A DNA stretch of 64,000 nt from NVTR01 sp965237505. GTDB lineage: Bacteria > Pseudomonadota > Alphaproteobacteria > Rhodobacterales > Rhodobacteraceae. The translations under genes and the position numbers were made by a program. The stretch is from assembly GCA_965237505.1 (NCBI GenBank), contig CBDEFR010000009.1, positions 1,798,001-1,862,000 on the forward strand, given 5' to 3'. The notes below the pieces were generated by a model. It saw only the letters and a program-made list of their open reading frames with translations. It was not told the origin of the DNA and ran no database searches. This document shows positions 18,978 to 28,596 of this stretch, piece by piece (the first letter of the stretch is position 1; every line of letters starts with the position of its first letter).

Positions 18978-19838
18978 ATGACGTCCGAAAATAATGTTGT
19001 TCTGCTCGGCGTGAAAGGCGGCCCGGCAATCCAGCCGGAATCTTCGATGCCAACATCGCACCTGCTGCGCATGGGCGGCGGCACCGTCCTTGTGGATGCT
19101 GGGTTGGGGTGCAGCCGGTCGATCGTTGAGCAGGGCGTGCCGCTGGCAGCACTGGATGCCATTGTCATCACCCATTTGCATTCTGACCATTATCTGGAAC
19201 TGGGGCCGCTGATTCACACCGCGTGGACCACCGGCATGAAAAAGCCGATCGCAGTCTATGGGCCATCGGGGCTGGCCGAATACTGGCGCGGGTTTGTGGC
19301 CTCGATGGCGTTTGATATTGATTTGCGGATAAGGGATGAGGGCCGACCGGACTTCGGCAGTGTTTTCGAGTTTCATCTGTTGGAGGACGGAGCCGAGGTA
19401 TCGCTTGGTGCCCTGACGATGCGGGTGATGCTTAATGTTCATCCGCCCCTGAAGGAAAGTTTCGCCTTGCGCTTTGATGGGCCGGGCAAGTCGGTTACGT
19501 TTTCCGGCGATACCGCCCCGATGGATGAACTTTCGAAGTTTGCGAAAGGCTCAGATATTTTGATCCACGAGGCTATGCTGCTTGCAGGGGTTGATGCGTT
19601 ATGCGCCCGGGTGGGAACCACTGGACGGTTGCTGAATGTGCACCTGTTGCGAAGCCATACTGCAGCCTCTGAGGTTGGCCGGATTGCAACAAACGCTGGC
19701 GTGAAAGCGCTGGTGCTCAATCACTTGGTGCCCGGTGACGATCCGGAAATCACCGAGGATCACTGGCGTCAGGATACGCGAAGGAACTGGAACGGTCCGC
19801 TGCATATCGGGCAGGACGGCATGGTCATCGAGTTCTGA
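18978..19838 (+). CDS. MBL-fold metallo-hydrolase
   Basis: A 286-residue metallo-beta-lactamase-fold protein with the complete metal motif HLHSDH, the second-shell GDTAPMDEL and the C-terminal LNHLVPG, resembling RNase Z/arylsulfatase-type hydrolases. The ATG at 18978 is chosen over an upstream in-frame start (18960) because the homologous core begins just after it. It opens an operon with fumarylacetoacetase 38 bp downstream; that placement suggests hydrolysis of a ring-cleavage or thioester intermediate, but this is inference. Confidence 0.8.
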   Translation: MTSENNVVLLGVKGGPAIQPESSMPTSHLLRMGGGTVLVDAGLGCSRSIVEQGVPLAALDAIVITHLHSDHYLELGPLIHTAWTTGMKKPIAVYGPSGLAEYWRGFVASMAFDIDLRIRDEGRPDFGSVFEFHLLEDGAEVSLGALTMRVMLNVHPPLKESFALRFDGPGKSVTFSGDTAPMDELSKFAKGSDILIHEAMLLAGVDALCARVGTTGRLLNVHLLRSHTAASEVGRIATNAGVKALVLNHLVPGDDPEITEDHWRQDTRRNWNGPLHIGQDGMVIEF

Positions 19839-19876
19839 GGGACCCGTTTGCACATGAATTGGAAGGAAGCAGAAAA

Positions 19877-21133
19877 TTGGGTCTGATCAAAAGCTGGGTT
19901 GAAAGCGCGAACATCCCTGAAACGGAATTTCCACTGAACAACCTGCCCTACGGTGTGTTTTCGGTAGGCGACGGCGAGGCCCGCTGCGGTGTTGCCATCG
20001 GCGACATGGTCCTTGATGTCACCGGCGCCGAAGAGACCGGCGTTTTCAGCCCCGGTGAGGCGCCGGTTTTCGACGTGCCCTACTGGAACGATTTCATGGA
20101 GCTTGGCCCGGCAGTATGGGCGCGGTTTCGCGCAGAACTGACCGACGCACTCGCTGCCGGATCGGCGATGCAGGGCAAGTTGGAGCCGCATTTGGTTTCC
20201 CGGGCCAGCGCCAACCTGCACATGCCGTTTGCGGTGTCCGAATACACCGATTTTTATGCCGGCCAACACCACGCAACCAATGTCGGCACCATGTTTCGCG
20301 GCGCCGAAAACGCTTTGCCGCCAAACTGGCTGCACATTCCGATCGGCTACAACGGGCGCGCGTCGTCGATTGTTGTGTCAGGCACCGATATTCGCCGCCC
20401 CTGGGGCCAGTTAAAGCCGCCAGCCGACGACATGCCGCATTTCGCGCCCTGCAAGCGGTTCGATATGGAGCTTGAACTGGGCGCGATTGTCGGCACCGCA
20501 TCGGATGGCCCGATCACGGTGCAGGAGGCCGACGAAAATATATTTGGTTATGTGCTGCTGAATGACTGGTCGGCGCGCGACATTCAGGCCTGGGAGTATC
20601 AGCCGCTCGGGCCGTTTCAGGCCAAAGCGACCGCCACGACAATCAGCCCCTGGATCATAAGCAAAGCCGCACTTGAGCCGTTTCGCACCTGGACCCCGGC
20701 GCGCGAAATTGAGCTGCTGGAACATCTGCGAGAGCCGGGCCCGATGCTTTACGATATCGATCTTGTGGTGACGCTGGCGCCGGAAGGTGCAGACGCCACA
20801 ACAATCACCCAAACGAATTACGGTGAAATGTATTATTCAGCGGCGCAGCAGCTGGCGCATCACGCCACATCCGGATGCCCGATGAATGTTGGTGATCTGT
20901 TGGGCTCGGGAACGATTTCCGGGGCGAAATTGCATCAGCGTGGTTCATTGCTGGAACTCAGCTGGGGCGGCAAGGAGCCGTTCACGCTCGACAGCGGCGA
21001 GACGCGCAGCTTTCTGGAAGATGGTGATACGGTTTCAATGCGCGGCATTGCGCAGGGCGATGGATACCGGATCGGGTTTGGTGCCTGCGTCGGGCGCATA
21101 GTTCCGGCACTGGATGACCCCTACAAGCGCTAG
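19877..21133 (+). CDS. fahA: Fumarylacetoacetase
   Basis: A 418-residue FAA hydrolase that splits fumarylacetoacetate into fumarate and acetoacetate, the last step of the homogentisate pathway. It has the N-terminal FAH domain and the catalytic stretch YTDFYAGQHHATNVG with the active-site His. Metal ligands lie in ELELGAIVG and NDWSARDIQAWE. The TTG at 19877 is preceded by GGAAGGAAG; an upstream in-frame TTG (19859) would place the start inside that site. Its companion maiA is four genes downstream. Confidence 0.9.
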   Translation: MGLIKSWVESANIPETEFPLNNLPYGVFSVGDGEARCGVAIGDMVLDVTGAEETGVFSPGEAPVFDVPYWNDFMELGPAVWARFRAELTDALAAGSAMQGKLEPHLVSRASANLHMPFAVSEYTDFYAGQHHATNVGTMFRGAENALPPNWLHIPIGYNGRASSIVVSGTDIRRPWGQLKPPADDMPHFAPCKRFDMELELGAIVGTASDGPITVQEADENIFGYVLLNDWSARDIQAWEYQPLGPFQAKATATTISPWIISKAALEPFRTWTPAREIELLEHLREPGPMLYDIDLVVTLAPEGADATTITQTNYGEMYYSAAQQLAHHATSGCPMNVGDLLGSGTISGAKLHQRGSLLELSWGGKEPFTLDSGETRSFLEDGDTVSMRGIAQGDGYRIGFGACVGRIVPALDDPYKR

Positions 21134-21149
21134 GAAAAGGGAAAAGGTG

Positions 21150-22100
21150 ATGGCAAAAGCATTCGCGTCCCAGGGCGACATGGCCGAGAAAAAGACCACG
21201 TTCATCGAAATTGGCGACGGACTTTGGGCCTTTACCGCCGAAGGTGACCCAAATTCGGGCGTCATCATTGGCGATGACAGTGTGATGGTGATCGAGGCGC
21301 AGGCCACGCCGCGGCTGGCGCGCAAGGTGATCGAGGAAATCCGCAATGTAACCGACAAACCTATCAGCCATCTGGTGCTGACCCATTACCACGCGGTGCG
21401 GGTGCTTGGCGCGTCGGCCTATGGCGCCGATCAGATCATCATGTCCGACACCGCCCGCGCGATGGTGGTGGAACGGGGTCAGGAAGACCGGGACAGCGAA
21501 TTCCAAAGATTCCCTCGGCTTTTTGAAGGCCACGAAAGCATTCCGGGCCTGACATATCCGACCACTACGTTTTCTGACGCGATGACCGTTTACCTTGGCA
21601 ACCGGCGTGTGGACATCATCCATCTGGGCCGCGCACACACCGCAGGGGATGCCGTAGTTTGGGTGCCGGATTCTGAGGTGATGTTCACCGGTGATATCGT
21701 CGAATATCACTCGGCCTGCTATTGCGGAGACGGCCATTTCACCGACTGGGGCGACACTCTGGACAATATCGCCGCCTTTGACCCGGCCAGCATCGCACCC
21801 GGGCGCGGCGACGCGCTGGTCGGGCGCGACATGGTGGCCGCCGCAATCGAAAGCACGCGGGACTTTGTCGAAAGCACCTATCGCCCGGCGGCGCTAGTCG
21901 CGGCCAAAGGTGGGACACTCAAAGAATCTTGGGACGCAGTTCGGGCTGAGTGTGACGAGAAGTTTGGCCACTACGCGATTTATGAGCATTGCCTGCCGTT
22001 CAACGTAGCGCGTGCCTTTGACGAGGCCCGCGGACTTGATACGCCGCGTATCTGGACCGATAAGCGGGATATTGAGATGTGGGAAGCGTTGCAGGGATAG
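21150..22100 (+). CDS. MBL-fold protein with altered metal motif (HYHAVR)
   Basis: A 316-residue metallo-beta-lactamase-fold protein. Where the family has HxHxDH it has HYHAVRVLG, lacking the Asp and the last His. The downstream residues HLGRAHTAGD and FTGDIVEYHS are retained. The start ATG (21150) follows GGGAAAAGGTG, 16 bp after fahA. The altered motif suggests one-metal binding or a different chemistry. The context implies a role in the aromatic pathway; no function is known to me. Confidence 0.8.
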   Translation: MAKAFASQGDMAEKKTTFIEIGDGLWAFTAEGDPNSGVIIGDDSVMVIEAQATPRLARKVIEEIRNVTDKPISHLVLTHYHAVRVLGASAYGADQIIMSDTARAMVVERGQEDRDSEFQRFPRLFEGHESIPGLTYPTTTFSDAMTVYLGNRRVDIIHLGRAHTAGDAVVWVPDSEVMFTGDIVEYHSACYCGDGHFTDWGDTLDNIAAFDPASIAPGRGDALVGRDMVAAAIESTRDFVESTYRPAALVAAKGGTLKESWDAVRAECDEKFGHYAIYEHCLPFNVARAFDEARGLDTPRIWTDKRDIEMWEALQG

Positions 22101-22112
22101 CGCTGATCTGCC

Positions 22113-23729
22113 ATGAATAAGAAGATATTCGAAACCCCACTCTACCCCTATGAGCGTTCCCCCGATCAGGACGCCAACCCGCCCGCCCGACATCCGGTCG
22201 TGGTGATCGGGGCCGGGCCGGTGGGGCTGGCGGCGGCGATTGATCTGGCGCAGAACGATGTGCCGGTGGTGGTTCTGGACGACAATGACAGGATCAGCTT
22301 TGGCAGCCGCGCGATCTGTTTTGCCAAACGCCCGCTGGAAATTCTCGACCGCCTGCGGTGCGGCGCGCCGATGGTGGCAAAGGGTGTGGTCTGGGACACC
22401 GGCAAAGTGTTCTTTGACACCCGCGAAATCTATAAATTCAACCTGTTGCCTGAAACCGGCCACAAAAACCCGGCGTTCATCAACCTGCAGCAGTATTATC
22501 TCGAGCATTTCCTGGTGAACCGGGTGCGCGAGCTGCAGGCGCAAGGCAAACCGATCGAGTTGCGCGGCCGCAACACGCTGTCCGCCCTGTCGGACAATGG
22601 CGATCATGTGCGCATCGAGATCGACACGCCCGAAGGCTCCTACATGCTCGAATGCGACTGGTTGGTTGCCTGTGATGGTGCCGGCTCGCCCATCCGCCGG
22701 ATGCTCGGGCTCGAATTCACCGGGCGGGTGTTCGAAGACAACTTTCTGATTGCCGATGTGATCATGCAGGCGGACTTTCCAACTGAGCGCTGGTTCTGGT
22801 TCGATCCGCCGTTTAACCGCGGCCAGTCGGCGCTGCTGCACAAACAACCCGATAACGTCTGGCGCATTGACCTGCAGCTTGGCTGGGACATCGACAAGGA
22901 AGAGGAAAAGAAGCCCGAAAACGTCATTCCGCGTCTGAAGGCGATGCTGGGCGATGACGTTGAATTTGAGCTGGAATGGGTGTCGATCTACACATTTCAG
23001 TGCCGCCGGATGGACAAGTTCCGCTATGGCCGGGTGCTGTTTGCCGGCGACGCGGCGCATCAGGTGTCGCCGTTTGGCGCGCGCGGGGCCAATAGCGGCT
23101 TGCAGGACACCGACAATCTGGCCTGGAAACTGAAATTGGTGCTGGAGGGCAAGGCGCCGGGGACATTGCTTAACAGCTATTCCGATGAGCGGGTGCAAGG
23201 TGCGGATGAGAACATCCTGAATTCCACCCGTTCGACTGACTTCATCACCCCGAAATCGAAGATGAGCCGCATCCTGTACGACGCGGTACTCGATTTGGCG
23301 CAGGACTTTGAATTCGCGCGTCCATTGGTCAATTCCGGCCGCCTGTCGGTGCCCTGCACTTATGACGGTTCATCGCTCAATGGTCCGGACTGTGCGGATT
23401 TACCAGCCCGCACCCGCCCCGGTTCACCGGCCCCGGATGCCCCCACGCCGGACGGCTGGCTGCTCGATCGGCTGGGCAATAAGTTCCAGCTTCTGGCGAT
23501 TGGTTGCGCGGCGCCTGAGGGCCTGTCGCACAACGGCATCGACATCGAAACTGTGGCGCTGGAGCCGGCCAAATGCCCGGAACTGGCCGACCGGTTTCTT
23601 GGCAAAGCGAAGAGCGCGATTTACCTGATGCGCCCTGACCAGCATGTCGCCGCCCGCTGGAGCGAATTTGACGAACCGAACGTGCTGGCCGCGCTTGCAA
23701 CCGCCACCGGGCAGGGCCAAGGAGGATAG
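22113..23729 (+). CDS. FAD-dependent aromatic hydroxylase (MhpA-like)
   Basis: A 538-residue class A flavoprotein monooxygenase using FAD and NAD(P)H. The dinucleotide-binding GAGPVGLAAAIDL is at about residues 32-44, the DG motif is CDGAGSPIRR and the second FAD motif is FAGDAAHQVSPFGARGANSG. A thioredoxin-like C-terminal domain (about 430-538) is as in MhpA. The genes around it (maiA, fahA) suggest it makes a substrate for a homogentisate- or gentisate-type ring cleavage; the precise substrate cannot be read. The ring-cleaving dioxygenase is not in the window. Confidence 0.85.
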   Translation: MNKKIFETPLYPYERSPDQDANPPARHPVVVIGAGPVGLAAAIDLAQNDVPVVVLDDNDRISFGSRAICFAKRPLEILDRLRCGAPMVAKGVVWDTGKVFFDTREIYKFNLLPETGHKNPAFINLQQYYLEHFLVNRVRELQAQGKPIELRGRNTLSALSDNGDHVRIEIDTPEGSYMLECDWLVACDGAGSPIRRMLGLEFTGRVFEDNFLIADVIMQADFPTERWFWFDPPFNRGQSALLHKQPDNVWRIDLQLGWDIDKEEEKKPENVIPRLKAMLGDDVEFELEWVSIYTFQCRRMDKFRYGRVLFAGDAAHQVSPFGARGANSGLQDTDNLAWKLKLVLEGKAPGTLLNSYSDERVQGADENILNSTRSTDFITPKSKMSRILYDAVLDLAQDFEFARPLVNSGRLSVPCTYDGSSLNGPDCADLPARTRPGSPAPDAPTPDGWLLDRLGNKFQLLAIGCAAPEGLSHNGIDIETVALEPAKCPELADRFLGKAKSAIYLMRPDQHVAARWSEFDEPNVLAALATATGQGQGG

Positions 23730-23730
23730 C

Positions 23731-23949
23731 ATGACCACACTCAACACCAAGCCAAACCTGGCCAATGCCGACGACTTTTACGCCGAACTTCTGGGCAGGC
23801 ACGAAGGCCTGTCCAAGGATCAAAGCGACGCGTTCAACGCCCGGCTCGTGCTGGTGCTGGCGAACCATATTGGCGATGCCGAGGTCTTGAGCGCGGCGAT
23901 GGACGCTGCGGCAACGTCCGGTGGCCGGTATTTCGGCACGAATGAATGA
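23731..23949 (+). CDS. DUF2783 domain small protein
   Basis: A 72-residue acidic protein resembling DUF2783, a family regularly found next to MhpA-like hydroxylases. Strong ribosome site GGAGGATAGC before the ATG at 23731. It is immediately after the hydroxylase stop and overlaps maiA by ATGA, so it is tightly coupled to both. Biochemical role unknown; an accessory subunit of the hydroxylase is a reasonable guess. Confidence 0.8.
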   Translation: MTTLNTKPNLANADDFYAELLGRHEGLSKDQSDAFNARLVLVLANHIGDAEVLSAAMDAAATSGGRYFGTNE

Positions 23950-24587
23950 GCGAAACCGTACTGTACGACTTTTGGCGTTCGTCAGCCAGCTATCGCGTGC
24001 GGATTGCCCTTAATCTTGCCGGAATTAAATTCCGGGCGGTGTCAGTTGACCTTGTTAAGGGCGACCATAAATCAAATCAGCATATTGGGCGCAATCCTCA
24101 GGGTCTTGTTCCGGTTTTGGATATCGATGGCTGCCGGTTCACCCAGTCATTGGCGATCATCGAATATCTGGACACCACCCGCGCGCTTGGCCTGCTGCCG
24201 AAAAATCCCAAGGATCGCGCCCGGGTGCAGGCGTTGTCCCATGCGATAGCGATCGACATTCATCCGGTGTGCAATCTTTCCGTTGTGACCCATGTGAATG
24301 GCTTGTGCGGCAACACCGAAGGCACGCGGAAAGACTGGATGCGCCATTTCATTTTGCCGGGGCTGCAGGCATTCGAAGAATTGTTGAAAGGTTTCGATCA
24401 GAGCCGGTTCTGCGCCGGCGATGCGCCCGGACTGGCGGACCTGTGTTTGTTCCCGCAGCTCTACAACGCGGACCGATGGGGGGCTGATTATTCGCGCTGT
24501 GAGCGTATATTGGGAGTCGCAGAGGCTTGCGCTCATCATCCGGCCTTTCAAGCCGCGCACCCCGATGCTGTGCGGCCAGGCGCGTAG
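23946..24587 (+). CDS. maiA: Maleylacetoacetate isomerase (GST zeta class)
   Basis: A 213-residue glutathione S-transferase-fold enzyme converting maleylacetoacetate (or maleylpyruvate) to the fumaryl isomer with glutathione. The zeta-class signature SSASYRVRIALNL is at residues 12-24 and the glutathione-binding QSLAIIEYLD at about 66-75. Terminal gene of the operon, directly preceding fumarylacetoacetase in the reaction order. Confidence 0.9.
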   Translation: MSETVLYDFWRSSASYRVRIALNLAGIKFRAVSVDLVKGDHKSNQHIGRNPQGLVPVLDIDGCRFTQSLAIIEYLDTTRALGLLPKNPKDRARVQALSHAIAIDIHPVCNLSVVTHVNGLCGNTEGTRKDWMRHFILPGLQAFEELLKGFDQSRFCAGDAPGLADLCLFPQLYNADRWGADYSRCERILGVAEACAHHPAFQAAHPDAVRPGA

Positions 24588-25023
24588 CACCGTCGAAGGG
24601 CTGTTCAGCCCAGAGGGTTAACGACAGTGCCATTGTCGATCCAGCCATCCAGAATCTGCAACGCGAAATCGGCGAACGCCGGGTCGTTGATATGGCAATC
24701 AAGCTGATGCAGGTCAGTGTTGCCGGGGCAGCTCGCGATCATCTCGTCACAAAACGCCGCCAGCCCGGCGGGATCATGCAGCTCTGCGCCCGGACGATCC
24801 CACTCGCCGCAGCCGCCTTTGGGTAGCAAAAGCACCGTAGGCGAGGTTGCAGTGGCAAGCTGGCAGGCATGGGCGCGCGCCACTTCCCGGCGTTCTTCGC
24901 CGTTCAGAACAACTGTGAATCCCGGCGCAATACTGGACCACAGAAACGGTCGAATAATCTGACTGTCGCGGAGTAAAACTCCGCCATTCTGACGCCTGAG
25001 GCAAACGAGCTGAGGGCGAGGAG

Positions 25024-26523
25024 ATGTATTCTGTGGAATTGTACAGCCGGGTTCGGCGTGCGTGTCATGTCGGTGGGATGAGTGAGCGGGCGGCGGCCGG
25101 TCATTTCGGGATAGACCGCAAGACTGTGTCAAAAATTCTGAAGCATGCGGTGCCACCGGGGTATCGCAGGAATGGGCCACCAGCCCGTCCAAAGCTTGAC
25201 CCGTTCATTCCGCTCATCAACCAGATATTGGAAGAGGATAAGTCGCGGCTCAAGAAGCAGCGGCATACGTCGAAGCGGATATATGAGCGTCTGCGTGATG
25301 AACATGGCTTCACCGGCGGGATCACGATTGTGACCGACTATGTTCGCGAGAAGAAGCGCCGGACTCGGGAAGTGTTCGTGCCGCTGTCGCACGCGCCAGG
25401 CCACGCCCAGGTTGATTTTGGTGAGGCGCTTGGCGAGATTGGCGGGGTCGTGCGCAAGCTGCACTACTTTGCAATGTCTCTGCCGCACTCGGACGCGTTC
25501 TTCATCAAGGCCTATCCGGCGGAGACAACCGAGGCCTTTTGCGATGGCCATGTCTCAGCCTTTGCGTTCTTCGGCGGCGTGCCGCTGTCAGGGCTCTACG
25601 ACAACACCACGATCGCGGTGGCACGGATTCTCGGGGACGGAAAACGGCAACGCACCAGAACCTTTGCTGAGTTGCAGTCGCATTACCTGTTCGAAGACAG
25701 GTTCGGCCGTCCTGGCAAGGGCAACGACAAGGGTAATGTCGAAGGCACAATCGGTTATGGCCGGCGGAACTTCCTGGTGCCGATGCCGCGCTTCGACAGT
25801 TTCGATGACCTGAACGTCCGGCTGGAGGAGCAATGCCTCAAACGTCAGGATGAGGTTCTGCGGGGTCATTCCGAGACTATCGGCGAGCGGCTGATGCGCG
25901 ACCTCGACGCCCTGATGGCGCTGCCGCCTGTACCCTACGATGCCTGCGAGAAGGTCAGCACCCGGGCGACGTCGATCTCGATGGTCCGCTATCGCAACAA
26001 CGATTACTCGGTGCCGGTCGCCTGCGCTCATCACGAGGTTCAGGTTCGCGGCTATGTCCACGAGGTCGTCATCGGCTGCGGCGCCGAGGTGATCGCCCGC
26101 CACCAACGGTCCTATGAGAAGGCTGATATGGTCTTCGATCCGATGCATTTCCTACCGCTGCTGGAACAGAAGGTTGGCGCGCTGGACCAGGCGGCACCGC
26201 TGCAGGGCTGGGACCTGCCAGGGGAGTTTGCCACCCTGCACCGGCTGCTGGAAGCGCGCATGGGCAAGAAGGGCAAGCGCGAATACGTCCAGGTTCTGCG
26301 GCTGCTTGAGAGCTTCGAGATGGCGCACATCCACGGGGCTATCAAACAGTCGCTGGAACTGGGCGCGATCGGCTACGATGCGGTCAAGCATCTGGTGCTT
26401 TGCCGGATCGAGAGGCGCCCGCCACGGCTCGATCTCGATATCTACCCCTACCTGCCCAAAGCACTGGTCGAGACCACCAAGCCCGCGAGCTATATGAGCC
26501 TGATGACGCAGGTGCCGGCATGA
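25024..26523 (+). CDS. istA: IS21 family transposase IstA (type A)
   Basis: A 499-residue transposase with an N-terminal helix-turn-helix (MSERAAAGHFGIDRKTVSKILK), an RVE integrase core beginning at HAQVDFGEALGEIGG, and the C-terminal Mu-type region that contacts IstB. The ATG at 25024 follows a GGGCGAGGAG ribosome site. The gene overlaps istB by 4 bp (ATGA). All parts broken in the other copy are intact here. Confidence 0.93.
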   Translation: MYSVELYSRVRRACHVGGMSERAAAGHFGIDRKTVSKILKHAVPPGYRRNGPPARPKLDPFIPLINQILEEDKSRLKKQRHTSKRIYERLRDEHGFTGGITIVTDYVREKKRRTREVFVPLSHAPGHAQVDFGEALGEIGGVVRKLHYFAMSLPHSDAFFIKAYPAETTEAFCDGHVSAFAFFGGVPLSGLYDNTTIAVARILGDGKRQRTRTFAELQSHYLFEDRFGRPGKGNDKGNVEGTIGYGRRNFLVPMPRFDSFDDLNVRLEEQCLKRQDEVLRGHSETIGERLMRDLDALMALPPVPYDACEKVSTRATSISMVRYRNNDYSVPVACAHHEVQVRGYVHEVVIGCGAEVIARHQRSYEKADMVFDPMHFLPLLEQKVGALDQAAPLQGWDLPGEFATLHRLLEARMGKKGKREYVQVLRLLESFEMAHIHGAIKQSLELGAIGYDAVKHLVLCRIERRPPRLDLDIYPYLPKALVETTKPASYMSLMTQVPA

Positions 26524-27272
26524 CCGATACACCGCAGGTTCTGCTGCAGCATCACCTAAAAAAACTGCGCTTGCCGACATTCCTGGGCGAATATTCCAAA
26601 CTTGCGCAACAATGCGCTGCTGAGAAGAAGGATCACGTCCAGTATTTACTGCGGCTCTGCGAACTTGAACTGATAGAGCGGGAACGCCGGATGATCGAGC
26701 GGCGCATCAAGGCCGCGAAGTTTCCAGCCACCAAGAGCCTGGACAGCTTCGATTTCAAGGCGATCCCGTCACTCAACAAGCCGCTCGTGCTGGAGCTGGC
26801 GCGCTGTGAATACATCGACAAATACCAGAACATCATTGCCCTGGGGCCAAGTGGCACCGGTAAAACCCATGTCGCACTGGGGTTGGGATTGGCCGCCTGC
26901 CAGAAGGGCCTCAAGGTCCGCTTCATAACCGCCGCATCACTGGTTCACGAATTGATCGAAGCTGTCGATGAACGCCGCCTGCAGAGGTTCCAAAAACAAC
27001 TCACCAGCCAGAACCTTCTGATCATTGACGAGCTGGGCTTTGTCCCCTTGAGCAAAACCGGCGCTGAGCTGCTCTTCGAAGTCATCTCCCAATGCTATGA
27101 ACGCGGCTCCATAATCATCACCTCAAATCTGCCGTTCGACGAATGGACCGAAATATTCGGATCCGAGCGCCTCACCGGTGCGCTCCTGGATCGCCTCACC
27201 CACCACGTCCATAGACTGGAGATGAACGGCGACAGCTTTCGGCTAAAACAGAGCCGAAACGCCAGAGCCTGA
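26520..27272 (+). CDS. istB: IS21 helper ATPase IstB (type A, copy 1)
   Basis: A 250-residue AAA+ ATPase with Walker A GPSGTGKTHVALG and Walker B LLIIDELGFVPL. The start ATG overlaps the istA stop. It helps IstA choose target DNA. About 90 percent similar by eye to the copy at 59066-59818. Confidence 0.93.
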   Translation: MTDTPQVLLQHHLKKLRLPTFLGEYSKLAQQCAAEKKDHVQYLLRLCELELIERERRMIERRIKAAKFPATKSLDSFDFKAIPSLNKPLVLELARCEYIDKYQNIIALGPSGTGKTHVALGLGLAACQKGLKVRFITAASLVHELIEAVDERRLQRFQKQLTSQNLLIIDELGFVPLSKTGAELLFEVISQCYERGSIIITSNLPFDEWTEIFGSERLTGALLDRLTHHVHRLEMNGDSFRLKQSRNARA

Positions 27273-27292
27273 ACCCGGTCTGAACTTGATGG

Positions 27293-27313
27293 ATGTTGGC
27301 CTTTGGCCAACAT
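27293..27313 (+). terminator. Hairpin after istB in IS21 type A
   Basis: ATGTTGGCC and GGCCAACAT form a 9-bp stem with loop TTT, 20 bases after the istB stop. No U-run follows directly. The second IS21 copy keeps an equivalent hairpin (59022-59038). Confidence 0.45.
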
Positions 27314-28368
27314 GCGCCTTGTCACGCGTTAGCTTTATGGGGAGCACACCCAACAAGGCGCGGCACCTCAACTGGCCCACTTTTACTCCGGCGAATGGCC
27401 CCTTTTTACGCCGGGATTGACAACAACCGATGTCAGCAGCCGGTTATGGGCGTGGCTTGGGTGGTCTTGCCACTTGTCCGGCAGATCGGCCCAAGCGATC
27501 AGGTCGACCAGATCATAACAGCCCGGAGTGACGATCTGCGGTATCCCGGCACGCCCGGCGTTGGTCAGCCGATCCGCCCCGGCGGAAATGCTTGATCCAT
27601 GAATATGGTTGCCAAGTTCCTGGGTGCAAAAATCAAATACACAGGCAAATGCGCCCGCTGCGGCAAGGCTTTCAAAGGCTCGCCCGCCGATCCCGGTGGC
27701 GTGAAACACCGCCACCTCGAAGCCGCGCTTTTCAAGGGCGGGTTTCAGCGGCACCATGTATTTTAGCGCCGATTTGCCAAGGCTGGTCATGCCTATGAGC
27801 GGCTTTTCTTTTTGCGGCGGCTCAACAGCGCGCGCGGCACCCAGCATTGCCCCGGCGGCCCGGCCAAGCGAGGCATTGCGGACCGAGTTCAGACCATAAA
27901 GACCGCCTGCCCATAGGATCATCTGCGTGTACGCCGCCAGCCGTTCGTGCGGGATCAGCGGTGAAAACGACACCGTGGAGACGATATAATTTGGCACTCG
28001 CAATGGCGCCGCACGCGTGACATCCAGCGCCAGATCGGTGCCCATTGTGCCGCCCAGCACGACCAGCCCGTCAAACCGCCCCTCGCCATACAGCCGCGCG
28101 ACCAATGCCGAGGCTCCTGCAGCCATGATCTGCATGGCAGCATTTTCGTTATCCGTGGCAATGGCCGCGTTGATCGAAGAGCCACCAGCCTGTGCCACGT
28201 CAGTTTGGATTAATCGGCTGGCTGCGCGGGCTCTCCCAGCACGCTCACATCCATTTTCATAGCGCGCGCGCCCTGCGCGATGATGCGGTCGGCCAGATAG
28301 CCGAGCTCATCATCCTTGGTGTCGTAGGCGCCGATGATCGGGATGGTTTTGTCGGTCATATCAGACCC

Positions 28369-28590
28369 TTACAGCTGTATCCACGCAGATTTCAGGTTGA
28401 TGTACTTGTCCAGCGCATGCAGGCTTTTGTCGTGGCCATTACCCGATTGCCCGACGCCCCCCAACGGCACGGTGTCGTCCGACCCGCCATAAGTATTCAC
28501 ATGCACAATCCCGGCGCGGATGGCGCGGATCATCCGGTGGGTGCGGCTAGGATCGCTGGTCCACAGCCCGGCAGGCAGGCAGTAAGTGGT
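28369..28590 (-). pseudogene. Aldehyde dehydrogenase C-terminal remnant
   Basis: About 70 residues matching the end of NAD-dependent aldehyde dehydrogenases of the PuuC type: GLWTSDPSRTHRMIRAIRAG, then VHVNTYGGSDDTVPLGGVGQSGNG. The catalytic Cys and Glu regions are missing. The fragment stops at a junction near 28595 with an oppositely oriented aminotransferase remnant, so a rearrangement removed the front of both genes. Confidence 0.85.
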
Positions 28591-28596
28591 GGACAC

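Larger units (their letters stand above)
24914..27422 (+). mobile_element. IS21 family insertion sequence (type A), copy 1
   Basis: 2509 bp from TGTGAATCCCGG to the complement of TGTCAATCCCGG, flanked by a perfect 5-bp duplication ACAAC (24909-24913 and 27423-27427), typical of IS21. It carries intact istA and istB. A second, degraded copy lies at 58906-61411. Confidence 0.95.
24605..28359 (-). pseudogene. UPF0261 / Tm-1-like ATP-binding protein, frameshifted and split by IS21
   Basis: The N-terminus MTDKTIPIIGAYDTKDDELGYLADRI starts at 28359. A frameshift or small deletion near 28205-28225 leads to the central part (AQAGGSSINAAIA... to HNRLLTSVV). The C-terminal part resumes left of an IS21 element (24914-27422) as VLNGEERREVARAHAC... 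to NPLG. Removing the element with one ACAAC repeat restores TSVVLNGEER in frame. The intact family has two Rossmann-like halves of about 400 residues and no firm function. The gene begins 9 bp after the end of an aldehyde dehydrogenase remnant. Confidence 0.88.
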
